From contig NZ_CASFQD010000018.1 of the NCBI RefSeq assembly GCF_949296715.1, positions 1 through 64,000 on the forward strand: a stretch of DNA of 64,000 nt. The letters run 5' to 3'. The notes under the pieces were generated by a model, which had not been told where the DNA came from, searched no databases, and was given only the letters and a program-made list of their open reading frames with translations. The stretch's first letter is position 1; each line of letters opens with the position of its first letter. Positions 25,209 to 34,700 of this stretch are shown here, piece after piece. Made by a program: the position numbers and the translations under genes. Source of the stretch: an uncultured Alistipes sp. (lineage in GTDB: Bacteria > Bacteroidota > Bacteroidia > Bacteroidales > Rikenellaceae).

Positions 25209-25230
25209 GCCATAAAACCGGACCGGAGGA

Positions 25231-26538
25231 TTACTCCTCGTAGTCGCTGTTCGAAAGCGCCGTCACGAACGAGTCGTCGGGCGTGATGCCGCCCTCGCTC
25301 TGGGCCTTAACCTCGGCTTCGGTCAGGAAGTCCTCCTCGGCGAACATGATGTCCTCGAAGCGGTTGACCGAGCACTGGTAGGCACCGTAGCTCTGACCCC
25401 AATACTTGGCGTAGACGCCCATGATGGCGAGGATGTCGCCCGTCTTACCGTCACGGACGATCGGCTGGCGCGCAAAGCGCGAGTAGCCGCTTGTACGGAC
25501 CGTAAAGACGCCCGCGGTCATCGTCTGCGTAGGCAGCGAAGCGCCGAAGGTAAAGAGCACAGAACCGTAGAAGTTGCAATGGATGTTGCGCTGCGAGGTC
25601 GACGAGAAGAAGTTTTCGTTGGCAGCCCACTTGTACCAGTGCTTGCTCTCCACGGGACGCAGGTCCGTACACATCCACGAGGGATAGAGGTTGCCGTCCA
25701 CATCGCCGTAGCGGCACGTGATGCCCTTGATGAGCACCATGCGGCCCAGCTTGTCCTGATTAGTCTCACCAAAGAAATCTTCGTAGTTATTCTCGTCAAT
25801 TACCAGAATTTCCTTATTGACCTTCAGTTGTGTGGCCTCACCGAGGAAGACGCGCTCCTTGATCTCGGCCGGATTCTCCATGTTGGAGTTGGCGTAGAAC
25901 TTGTGCTCGCCCACCTTGTTGTAGGAGTCCGTCGGGCCCTTGCCAATCGAGAGCATCATGCGGTAGTTGCCCACATAGAGATCAGATATCTTCACGTAGA
26001 CATAGTGCGTGTCGATTGTGCCGGTCTCACGGTCGTAGTGTCCCATCGGGAAGTCGATGTAGAGACCCGTGCCGAGTTTCACCTCGATGGCGGCCGTCTC
26101 GTCGACCAGATGCAGCGACTTGTAGATATTGCCCTCCTCGTCGCTCGACTGAATCTTACCCAAGATATAATACTCTACGGCATCGGCAGGTTTGTCCCAA
26201 TCACCCGGCACATATCCCGGCATATCCTGGTCATATATGCTCTCGCCATTTGCAAGGGCAGCCATATCCTTATCATATTGAGCCTGAGAGAACCAACCGA
26301 TATGAGTATACTTCGTATCATCCCAACTGGTATTATCTCCGGTGTGGTTAAGGGTTTTATGCTCCTTTAAGAATAACTGCTTAACCTGCATAATATCCAA
26401 TTTGGTCATCTCCTCGAAGTCCTTGTCCGTACTGGGCTTGACCGGTTGCGGCGTGTCGAAGTCGTTGTAGCACCCCGCAACGGCCGCCATCACGGCCACT
26501 GCGGCGAAAATCCGAAATATCTGTTTCATAGTCGTCAT
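25231..26538 (-). CDS. DUF5689-type surface lipoprotein
   Basis: This 435-residue lipoprotein (VAGC, Cys23) has an N-terminal spacer and, from about residue 110, a DUF5689-like arrangement: YYILGKIQSSDEEGNIYKSL, then LHLVDETAAIEVKLGTGLY, an OB-fold-like nucleic-acid or ligand-binding sandwich. The middle contains GRMVLIKGITCRYGDVDG. In Bacteroidetes such proteins are encoded with TonB-dependent receptors and secreted EEP-type phosphoesterases, as here. It lies 6 bases after the receptor gene and is the last gene of the operon. It may be the SusD-equivalent partner of that receptor. The central part (about 26,150-26,400) is noticeably more AT-rich. Confidence 0.75.
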   Translation of the reverse strand: MTTMKQIFRIFAAVAVMAAVAGCYNDFDTPQPVKPSTDKDFEEMTKLDIMQVKQLFLKEHKTLNHTGDNTSWDDTKYTHIGWFSQAQYDKDMAALANGESIYDQDMPGYVPGDWDKPADAVEYYILGKIQSSDEEGNIYKSLHLVDETAAIEVKLGTGLYIDFPMGHYDRETGTIDTHYVYVKISDLYVGNYRMMLSIGKGPTDSYNKVGEHKFYANSNMENPAEIKERVFLGEATQLKVNKEILVIDENNYEDFFGETNQDKLGRMVLIKGITCRYGDVDGNLYPSWMCTDLRPVESKHWYKWAANENFFSSTSQRNIHCNFYGSVLFTFGASLPTQTMTAGVFTVRTSGYSRFARQPIVRDGKTGDILAIMGVYAKYWGQSYGAYQCSVNRFEDIMFAEEDFLTEAEVKAQSEGGITPDDSFVTALSNSDYEE

Positions 26539-26544
26539 ATCGTA

Positions 26545-29376
26545 TTAGAAGCGGAAATATACATTCAGGTAATAGGTCGTACCGAGCAGGTAGAAATACT
26601 TCGAATCGAACGGCGAGTAGTACTGGATCGACGCATTGTCGGCATTCACATAGGTGCGGCGCGAAAGACGCATCTGCTCGTAACCGCCCGTGCGGATGTT
26701 CTGGTCATTGAGCAGGTTCTTCACCTCGAGGCTGAAGCCGAGCTGGTAGACACGGTGGATATACCACGTCTTGCCGACGCTCAGGCTCATCGTGTAGGCC
26801 GGGTCGAAGGTCTCCTGGTCACGCAGCGCATAGAGCGCCTCGGCCTTCACCGGGCCGGGGAGCTGGTTGCTGGCCGACGGACGCAGCACCGTGGCGTAGG
26901 CCGAGCTGGTACGGCGCGCGGGGTTCATCGAGAGGTAGATGTTGTTGTAGTAGTTCCAGTCGATCGACGCGAACCAGTTGTTCGGGCCGCGGAAGTTCAG
27001 ACCCAGATTCAGGGCCGTCTGCGGCGTGCTCTCCACGCGCAGGTCCTTCCACAGCACCTTGTCGCCGCGGAGCACCTCCTCGCTGTTGTCGCGCGTCTGC
27101 GTGAAGTCGGCGTTCGACGTGTAGCGGTAGTCGCCCAGGCTCAAAGCACCGTTGAACGAGATGCCGCCCCAGATGGGCACCTGAACACCCACCTCCAGAC
27201 CGTAGTAGCGCTTGTCGATGCCGCTCATGGCGAAGTTCGTGAACGACGACTGCGTATCGTCGTAGAACGAGATCACCTTCGACTGGTCGGTAATGGTCGT
27301 GTAGTAACCCGAGACGCGGGCCGTAATCCACGGCAGGTTGACGCTGTAGGTCAGGTCGGCGCCGAAGACCTTCTCGGTGTCGAGACCCGGCGTCGTCGTG
27401 TTGCGGGTACGGGCCGACACGAAGGCGTCGCGGAACTGCGGCGGGTTGACCAGGTAGGCCACGTTCGCCGAGAGGGCATGCGCACCCGAGAAGCGGTACG
27501 AGAACTCGCCCTTGAGCTTGTAGGTGAGGTATTCGAGTTTCTCGGAGTCACCGAGCGAATTGTCGGCGAAGAGACCCTTCATCCAGAGACCCTCACGCCA
27601 CATCGTCGTGTAGCCCACCTCGCCGCCGAGGCTCATCGAGAAGCCGCCGAACGTGCCGCTGTACTGGGCCCATACCTGTCCCTGACGCACGTTGGCGTAG
27701 TAGTCGTAGCCGAACTTGTCGCCCTCCTTCACGTGGCGGGCATCGCCGTGCTCCATGTAGTAGAGCAGGTCGTTCTGGTAGATCGCCGGATTGACGTTGC
27801 CGTTGTCGCGCAGCGCGAACTTGTCGACGTCGAGCCAGTACTCGGCGCCCAGCAGGTCCTTCACCTCATCGTAGTACTCCGTGCGGTTGATGCGGGCCGA
27901 AAGACCGCCGCGCAGCACCGACTGGTTCTTGAACGTATGCGAGATGTTGGCCGCAAAGTTGAAGTCGCGCTGGTCCGTATGGCGCTCCTCGATCATGTAG
28001 ATACCGCCCTCGCCGGCCTGGTTGCGCAGGTAGTTGCGCTGGTACATCTTGTCGAAGTCGATCATGCTCTTGTTCGGATCGGAAATCCACTCGCGCTTGA
28101 CCTGCATGGCCAGATCGTTGTACGTGCCCGAACCGATCTCGTCGATCGCTCCGTCGGCCGTCTGGTAGATGCGGTTCTCGTAGTAGCTCGGCAGGTAGCG
28201 GTAGTAGTCCGGACGCGGGTCGGGACCGTCGGTCCACGTGAGGGCCGAGTAGCCGTTCTTGCCGAAGCGGTACGAAGCCGCAGCCTGCAGACGCGTGTTG
28301 GACGAGATGTCGAAGCCGTAGTTGAGCATCACGATCGGCTCATGGTAGGTACGCACGCGCGTGTTGCGCAGTTCGCCGTTCTGACGGCCCACGTTGGGGT
28401 TGTAGTAGTTGTTGCCCAGCAGGTCGTAGGCCTCCTGCGTCGAAGCCTGCTGCGCACCGCGCTCCGTGGGGGCGCCCAGCACGGTCAGGGCCAGCGAATG
28501 GCGGTCGCCGCCGAAACGCTTTTCCACCGATCCGAAGTAGCCGTAGGCATTGTAGTAGATGCCGTCCACATAGCCGTTGCCGCCCTGGCGCGTCGAGAAC
28601 GACAGCGCATACGACCAGCCGTTGTCCAGCATGCCCGAACCGTAGGAGATCATCGCACGGAAACGATACATCGAGCTGGCATTCACGATGCTGGCGCGGA
28701 AGCCCTGACGCATCTGCGAGGCGCGGGCGTTGACGTTCGTCGTACCGCCGATGCCGTCGATGCCGAAGCCCGAGGATTTCAGCCCCGAGGTGTTCTCCTG
28801 GTTGCGCGTGGCGTCGTTCAGACCGCTCCACAACGACCAGGGGCCGTAGCCGGTCATGGCGTCGTTGAAGCGGATGCCGTTCAGGTAGATGTTCGAATAC
28901 TGCGAATCGTAGCCGCGGACGTTGAAGCGCATCTCGCTGAACTTGTACGAGGCGATGTTGTTGAAGACATCCTTCGACGAGGAGAGCGACGAGGGCAGCG
29001 CCTGCGCATCGGTCGCCATGTCGGAATCGAACTCCGCGAATACCGAATCGTCGATGATGGCCTGCACGTCGGGAATCATCACGACGGAATTCATGTTCTT
29101 GACGGTCTTGCCGACGCGCACCGCGATGTCGAGGTTCTCGAACTCGGGGGCTTCGAACTTCAGGCGGTAATCGCCCTCGGGCAGCTGCCCGATGTCGAAA
29201 TTGCCATGACCGTCCGTCATGACGGCGACGCCGAGCGGCTCGACGACCACCTTTACGTTGCTCAGGGCCGCACGGCCGTCACGCGAAACGACCGTACCCT
29301 TCACACCGCCCTCCTGGGCATACGCCCCGAAGCAGACGAGTGTGAGCAGCAGAACGAGTAAATTTCTGATCTTCAT
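26545..29376 (-). CDS. TonB-dependent outer-membrane receptor
   Basis: This 943-residue protein has a signal peptide (about 1-20), a carboxypeptidase-regulatory-like domain (about 23-105; GGVKGTVVSRDGRAALSNVK), a plug domain (about 125-260; FSEMRFNVRGYDSQYSNIYL then NGIRFNDAMTG) and a barrel ending YYLNVYFRF. It has no STN domain, so it is not a FecR-type transducer, and it lacks the SusC length. No SusD gene accompanies it; DUF5689 and nuclease genes do. The import substrate is therefore probably not a glycan and may be a nucleotide, oligonucleotide or another phosphoester product. It is 15 bases after the EEP gene. Confidence 0.9.
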   Translation of the reverse strand: MKIRNLLVLLLTLVCFGAYAQEGGVKGTVVSRDGRAALSNVKVVVEPLGVAVMTDGHGNFDIGQLPEGDYRLKFEAPEFENLDIAVRVGKTVKNMNSVVMIPDVQAIIDDSVFAEFDSDMATDAQALPSSLSSSKDVFNNIASYKFSEMRFNVRGYDSQYSNIYLNGIRFNDAMTGYGPWSLWSGLNDATRNQENTSGLKSSGFGIDGIGGTTNVNARASQMRQGFRASIVNASSMYRFRAMISYGSGMLDNGWSYALSFSTRQGGNGYVDGIYYNAYGYFGSVEKRFGGDRHSLALTVLGAPTERGAQQASTQEAYDLLGNNYYNPNVGRQNGELRNTRVRTYHEPIVMLNYGFDISSNTRLQAAASYRFGKNGYSALTWTDGPDPRPDYYRYLPSYYENRIYQTADGAIDEIGSGTYNDLAMQVKREWISDPNKSMIDFDKMYQRNYLRNQAGEGGIYMIEERHTDQRDFNFAANISHTFKNQSVLRGGLSARINRTEYYDEVKDLLGAEYWLDVDKFALRDNGNVNPAIYQNDLLYYMEHGDARHVKEGDKFGYDYYANVRQGQVWAQYSGTFGGFSMSLGGEVGYTTMWREGLWMKGLFADNSLGDSEKLEYLTYKLKGEFSYRFSGAHALSANVAYLVNPPQFRDAFVSARTRNTTTPGLDTEKVFGADLTYSVNLPWITARVSGYYTTITDQSKVISFYDDTQSSFTNFAMSGIDKRYYGLEVGVQVPIWGGISFNGALSLGDYRYTSNADFTQTRDNSEEVLRGDKVLWKDLRVESTPQTALNLGLNFRGPNNWFASIDWNYYNNIYLSMNPARRTSSAYATVLRPSASNQLPGPVKAEALYALRDQETFDPAYTMSLSVGKTWYIHRVYQLGFSLEVKNLLNDQNIRTGGYEQMRLSRRTYVNADNASIQYYSPFDSKYFYLLGTTYYLNVYFRF

Positions 29377-29391
29377 ATAATACGTTTTGAG

Positions 29392-30423
29392 TTATTTGCC
29401 GATATAGATGAACACGGGGAAGTGGTCGCTGAAACCGCCCTGGAAGTTGTTGCCCACGAACGTGCGCAGCGGATAACCCTTGAACTGACCCTCCTTCTGG
29501 AAGAGGTACGGAGCGCGGAAGACGCCGCCGTAGAACTTCGACTTGGCCACGCGCTGCAGCTTCAGCTCACCGGTCGATCCCGTGGCGAGGTTCTCCGAGA
29601 CGACGATGTTGTCAAAGAGGTTCCACTGGTCGCGGTAGGCCAGCGTGCCGATACCGGCCTTCAGCACCTTGATGTAGGGGTTGTAGTAGTCACCCGGCCG
29701 GAGCTCCTTGATCTCGTCGCGCGCGCCGAGCACCTCGACGATGCTCTTGTCGGTGGCATCGTCGTTGAAGTCGCCCATCATCACGACCTTCGTGGCGGGG
29801 TTGATCGCCAGCACCGAGTCGGCGGCATGACGCATGATCTCGGCCGCGCGCTCACGCTTGGGCGACGAGGCCTCCTTGCCGCCCAGGCGCGACGGCCAGT
29901 GCGCCACCATGAAGTAGAAGGGCTCGCCCTCGATCGTACCCCACATCGTCACGATGTCACGCGTGCGGAAATCGGGCATATCCTCCATCGTGAAGGGAAT
30001 CGGAGCACTGCCCTCGAGCTTGAAGACGTCGGAGCGGTAGAAGAATCCCACGTCCACGCCGCGGGCGTCGGGCGAATCGTAGTGCACGATGCGGTACTGT
30101 GCCGGAGCGAGCTTGGGCGTCGAGGCGACATCCTCCATGACGTTGCGGTTCTCGATCTCCGAGCAGCCGATCACCACGGGATAGTCCTTATCCATGGCTG
30201 CGACATCGAAGAGCACACGCGAGAGGTTGTTGAGCTTTTTGTTGTACTTCGTCGAATTCCACTTCTTGGGGCCTTCGGGCGTGAACTCCTCATCGTAGAT
30301 CTCCGGATTGCGGATCGTGTCAAAGAGGTTCTCGAAGTTGTAGAAAACCACCTTGTAGGGTTTTTGGGCGAACGTGGCCACGATCAACGCGGCAAAAAGC
30401 CCTGTAATGAGAATTTTCTTCAT
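29392..30423 (-). CDS. Secreted endonuclease/exonuclease/phosphatase (EEP) family protein
   Basis: This 343-residue protein has a signal peptide ending in ATFAQ (about 1-20). The EEP catalytic set is complete: FYNFENLFD (Asn29, Glu31), CSEIEN (Glu89/91), VAHWPS (His175), GDFNDD (Asp218, Asn220) and FSDHFP (Asp333, His334). The family covers DNase I-like nucleases and phosphodiesterases. With the neighbouring non-specific endonuclease lipoprotein it could break down extracellular nucleic acids in steps. It has no lipobox, so it is probably periplasmic or released. It lies 16 bases after the endonuclease gene. Confidence 0.9.
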   Translation of the reverse strand: MKKILITGLFAALIVATFAQKPYKVVFYNFENLFDTIRNPEIYDEEFTPEGPKKWNSTKYNKKLNNLSRVLFDVAAMDKDYPVVIGCSEIENRNVMEDVASTPKLAPAQYRIVHYDSPDARGVDVGFFYRSDVFKLEGSAPIPFTMEDMPDFRTRDIVTMWGTIEGEPFYFMVAHWPSRLGGKEASSPKRERAAEIMRHAADSVLAINPATKVVMMGDFNDDATDKSIVEVLGARDEIKELRPGDYYNPYIKVLKAGIGTLAYRDQWNLFDNIVVSENLATGSTGELKLQRVAKSKFYGGVFRAPYLFQKEGQFKGYPLRTFVGNNFQGGFSDHFPVFIYIGK

Positions 30424-30439
30424 ACTGGTTATGGTTCAT

Positions 30440-31666
30440 TTAGTGTATGCCCCAGTCGGAGGGGTTGTTCTGCGATTTCACTTCATCGGCGATCGCCTCG
30501 TCGAGCATCGTAAAGAACTTGTAGCCGGTCTGCTGCTCGATGTAGTCCACCGATACGATATACTCCTTCAGCCCGTTCTTGCTGGCCGAAGAGTTCTCGG
30601 CCCAGTAACCGACCGACTTGAGCTCCGAAGCATCGGTGATCTGGTCGATCCGCTTGCCGGTGCGCCCCGTGCGGGTGCGCAGGAGCACCTTCCAGCAGTA
30701 TTCCGGCATGGCGACCTTCGTGCCGGACTTGTCCTGGCTCCAGCTCCGCACACCATAGGTGCCCGTCACGATGTAGAGCGTATCGCTGCAGCGCTGCGCC
30801 GAAGCGACGGACTCCATGCTGCCCCACGACCCGCTGTTGAAATCCGAGTTCTGCGGCATGATGTTCGTCGAGTAGAAGGTCTGTCGGTTCAACTCGTCGC
30901 TGCAGGGGACATAGCGGTGGTTGGACATGCACTGGTGGCCGCGGATGCCGTTCGTCTGCCAGTTCTGATAGGAACCGCGTGTCAGGTCGGCCTGATAGGA
31001 GGCCGGCACGTCGGGATCATAGGCCCAGGCGTCGGAACGCACGTAGGTGCCCGACATGTAGCAGTCGTGCAACGGGTAGGCCACCCAGTTGGCGATGCGC
31101 TTGGTCTTGTCGAAGCAGATCGTATAGTTGCGGGCCGTGACGGTCGACGTGATGGGCGCGTAATGCGTCACATAGAGGAAATCGTCGTCATCGACATAGG
31201 CGGGCAACTCGGCCCAGTCATGGTCCAGATTGGCAGGAATGGTGTAACTCTCCTGGTCGAGCGTCAAGAGGAAGGATTCGCCGCCGTCGAACGTCACGGA
31301 GATCTCCGCATGGCGCGAGTCGGTCGTTTCGTTGGCATCCAGGTAGACATATACAACCTGGCGTTTGGTCACGAGCGATCCCGAAGCGGTCGTTGCATTG
31401 GTTCTGCGGGAGGTCCAGCACCAGGAGCCGCCTTCCGTAATGGTAATGGTGTAGGAGGTGCCGACCTTGCCGGTCAACACGATTCTGGGTTCGTTCTCAT
31501 AGCCGCGGGCGACAAGCGATGTCGACTCCGAGTCGAAGAACAATGCGGAACAGGCGGGATTCTCCTCTCCACCCTTCGAAGAGCTGCAAGCACCGAAAGT
31601 TAAGACGAGGATCGCGGCAAACAACGCACATCCCCACGGCTTCAGCATCCCGATCTTCAATGTCAT
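30440..31666 (-). CDS. DNA/RNA non-specific endonuclease (NucA/Endonuclease_NS-like) lipoprotein
   Basis: This 408-residue lipoprotein (FGAC, Cys27) has a BACON-like beta domain (about 40-140) and a beta-beta-alpha-metal nuclease domain (about 160-390). RGHQ at 242-245 carries the general-base His244. TNIMPQNSDFNSGSW (267-281) supplies the Asn/Trp block of the family, and YTICFDKTKRIANWVAYPLH is the usual entry strand. The canonical DRGH reads IRGH here: the Asp is replaced by Ile241, though the His and Asn are kept. It should cut DNA and RNA at the cell surface. Met7 (start at 31648) is an alternative start. It is preceded by a terminator at 31689-31730. Confidence 0.86.
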   Translation of the reverse strand: MTLKIGMLKPWGCALFAAILVLTFGACSSSKGGEENPACSALFFDSESTSLVARGYENEPRIVLTGKVGTSYTITITEGGSWCWTSRRTNATTASGSLVTKRQVVYVYLDANETTDSRHAEISVTFDGGESFLLTLDQESYTIPANLDHDWAELPAYVDDDDFLYVTHYAPITSTVTARNYTICFDKTKRIANWVAYPLHDCYMSGTYVRSDAWAYDPDVPASYQADLTRGSYQNWQTNGIRGHQCMSNHRYVPCSDELNRQTFYSTNIMPQNSDFNSGSWGSMESVASAQRCSDTLYIVTGTYGVRSWSQDKSGTKVAMPEYCWKVLLRTRTGRTGKRIDQITDASELKSVGYWAENSSASKNGLKEYIVSVDYIEQQTGYKFFTMLDEAIADEVKSQNNPSDWGIH

Positions 31667-31685
31667 CTGCGAAAAAAAGTAGAGA

Positions 31686-31730
31686 AAAAATCAACCCCCG
31701 ACGAGACGGGTGCCCCGTCGAGGGTTGATT
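31686..31730 (-). terminator. Terminator-like hairpin after the modular lipoprotein gene
   Basis: AATCAACCC (31689-31697) pairs with GGGTTGATT (31722-31730), with an inner CGACG/CGTCG helix. The minus strand continues into a T-rich run. It separates the modular lipoprotein from the downstream nuclease operon, so the nuclease genes depend on read-through or their own promoter. Confidence 0.75.
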
Positions 31731-31746
31731 CTGGATTAACGGTTAA

Positions 31747-34700
31747 TCAATAGAGCTGGATACCGGCAACAACGGCACGGGGAGCCGAGCTCGATTCGTT
31801 AGTGAAATTGGGGCTGGTCGAGATCGTAATCGTCGACGAAGCAGTCAGGCCCGTCACGTCGAGCGTGTAGTAATCCGAATCCGATACCGTGATGGTGAAG
31901 GGAGGATTACCCGCAGCACCGTCGTTGGCCACAAGAGCCGTGCCGTCAGACGTTACCGAACCGCCGCCGTTCACACGGACATAGAGCGTGGCGGACTTGC
32001 CCTTCCAAGCCACGGCGTAGAACGAGAGCTTCTTCGATCCGGTGACACCTACGGCCTGCGAGGTGAAGTAGCCGCTCTTGCTGCTGGTTCCGAGCTTCAC
32101 GCCCGAAGCCTCCATGCCGTTGAAGGTGGTCGAGTTGCCCAGCGTATAGGAGGCCGACGGAGAGTCGTCCTTCGTGCTGGTGAAGATGTCCATCGAGGTG
32201 TATGTACCCTTCGTATCGTTACCCGACGAGACGCCGCTCTGCGTCAGCGCCACGGTGCGGGTCACGACAGCCGAACCGGACTTCATCAGCTTGACGGTCA
32301 GCGTGGCGTTGATCGCCGACTCGGAGGTATTCTCCCCGGCTGCGACCGTCACCGTCGTACCGCTTACCGATACCGAGAACTTGGCGTTGTCGGCCGAAGC
32401 CTCGATCGTGCATCCGTCGGCATTGCGCGTCGTGACCGTCACGCTCTTCTCACCGCCGGCTGCCGGGAACGACAGCGACGCGGGATCCACCGTCATCTCG
32501 GGATCGGTCGACGGATTGGTCTCCTCGACGCTGTACGGCAGCACGTTCACGTACCTGCTGCTCGACGTGCCCACAAAGTAGCCCTTGACGAGGACATCCC
32601 GGCCGTCGTAGGCGGCGACCGTCGAATTGTCGATGTACTTGATCGAACCGACGGCCGTCGAAGCGCCGGGGATCGTCACGTTGACATAATTGCCGCTGAT
32701 GGCGAGGTTGCCCTGGAAGGCGATCTCCGTGCAGACGGGCGTGCCCGACAACAGGGCGTCCATGGCGGCGCCGTCCTTCTGGGCCGGGTTGTACGACCAC
32801 GAGTTGCCCGTCGAGAGCACCTCCACCTCGGCCGAAGCCGAGAACTGCGGCGTGGACTGTGCATTGTAGAGGGTCACCTCGCCCGAGATCGATATCTTCT
32901 CACCGACCGAGCGCTCGTTGCCGTTGTGGTAAACCATCATGGCACCCGTATTGTCGGCGATGATGTAGGCCTGCCGACCACGGGCAACGACCGTACCCTC
33001 GGTCTTGTAGGTGCCTTCGGTCGTGATCTCGCCGATGGGCGTCTTTTCCGGATCGGGATCGGGATCGGTCGAACCACCGACCTCCTCGACGCTGTACGGC
33101 AGCACGTTCACGTACTTGCCGCTCGACGTGCCCACGAAGTAACCCTTGACAACAACGTCCTTGCCGTTGAACTGGGAAATCGTCGAGTTGTCGATGTACT
33201 TGATCGAACCGATGGCCGATGCGGCGCCGGGGATCGTCACGTTGACATAGTTGCCGTCGACAGCGAGGTTGCCCTCGAACTCAATCTCCTTGCAGACGGG
33301 CGTTCCCGACAGCAGGGCATCCATGGCGGAAGCATCCATCTTGGTCGGGTTGTACGACCACGAGTTGCCCGTCGAGAGCACCTCCACCTCGGCCGATGCC
33401 GAGAACTGCGGCGTGGACTGCGCATTGTAGAGGGTCACCTCGCCCGAAATCGAAATCTTCTCACCCACCGAACGCTCGTTGTCCTTGTGGTAAACCATCA
33501 TGGCACCCGTGTTGTCGGCGATGATGTAGGCCATCTTGCCGCGGGCCACGACCGTACCTTCGGTCTTGTAGGTGCCTTCGGTCGTGATCTCGCCGATGGG
33601 CGTCACATCCGGGTCGGGATCGGGCGTCGTGCCGCTCATGAAGTCGGCAATATCCTTGGTGCTGCGCGGCGAAACCTGTGCGGCACCCTTGTAGAGGGCG
33701 GCATAGCCGGTGATCGTGCCGGTGACACCCGCAACGAACTGCTGGTCGGCCCAGGGAGCGCCCTGCGACGTGTATACCGTCACAGAGGTACCGTTCTGCG
33801 TGAAGGTCTTGGTGCCGTTCCACGTCGATGCCGTGCTGGGCGACGTTACGTTCTTAATCGAAATGGGCATGGCCTGGAAGTCGGTGATCTGGTCGGGAGC
33901 AATCTCCACGGGCGTTACCGTTGCCGTGCCGATTTTCTCGACTACGACCCACGAGGCGCCCTGCGAACCCGTCACCTCATAGAGTTTGTTGTAAGTGGTC
34001 ACGCGGGCCTCGCCGGCCTTCAGCGTCACCTTCACCTTGTCACCGGCCTTGAACGTGAAGCCTTCGTCTGCCGGGTTGGTATAGATACCGCTGCCGTAGA
34101 GCGTGATGCCGTTCTTGGCGGTCGTGGCGCCCTCGGTCATCAGCTGCAGATTGTTCGAGGTCGTGTTGCCGCCATCCTTGTCGGTTACGACGACAGCCTC
34201 GAAGTAGTAGTCGTTCGCCTCGTCGATCACCTGCTGCTCGCTGCCGGCGGCCTCGCACAAGGCGATCAGTTCGGGAATCGTCGTCTTGACAGCGTCGCCC
34301 GGCTCCGGCTCTTCGCCGCCGTCGAACGAAACCTGCTGTCCGCCGTTGCCGGCCGAAAGGATCACGTCATCGAGACGGTGAGCGCCGCTCAACGTCGACG
34401 AGAAGCGGATGTAGAGCGTCGTCACGCCGTCGGGCAGCGTGAAGTCTGCCGTAGCAAGGTCCCAGCGGCCGTTCGGATCGACACCCTTGGCGAAGCTGTA
34501 GGTCAGCGGCGACGACCAGTTCGTGCCGTTGTTGCTCAACTCGACCTTGAACTCGTCGTGGTTGAACGTATTGTCGCTTGCGCCGTAGAGGTAGCGCTCC
34601 GTACCGAACGAGAGCGAGAGGTTCTTCTCCGAGACGGCAATCTTCTCAATCGTTACCACGCCGTTCGTACCGAAGAGCAGGTTATTGTTGCCCGAGCCGG

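Noticed and set aside
26446..29361. A 971-residue open frame antisense to the TonB receptor
   Set aside because: It is the shadow of a well-supported receptor gene and is rich in Arg, His and Val typical of antisense translation.
32483..33604. Tandem repeats as a CRISPR array
   Set aside because: The period is 561 bases and lies inside a coding gene; there are no short repeats with unique spacers or cas genes anywhere in the window.
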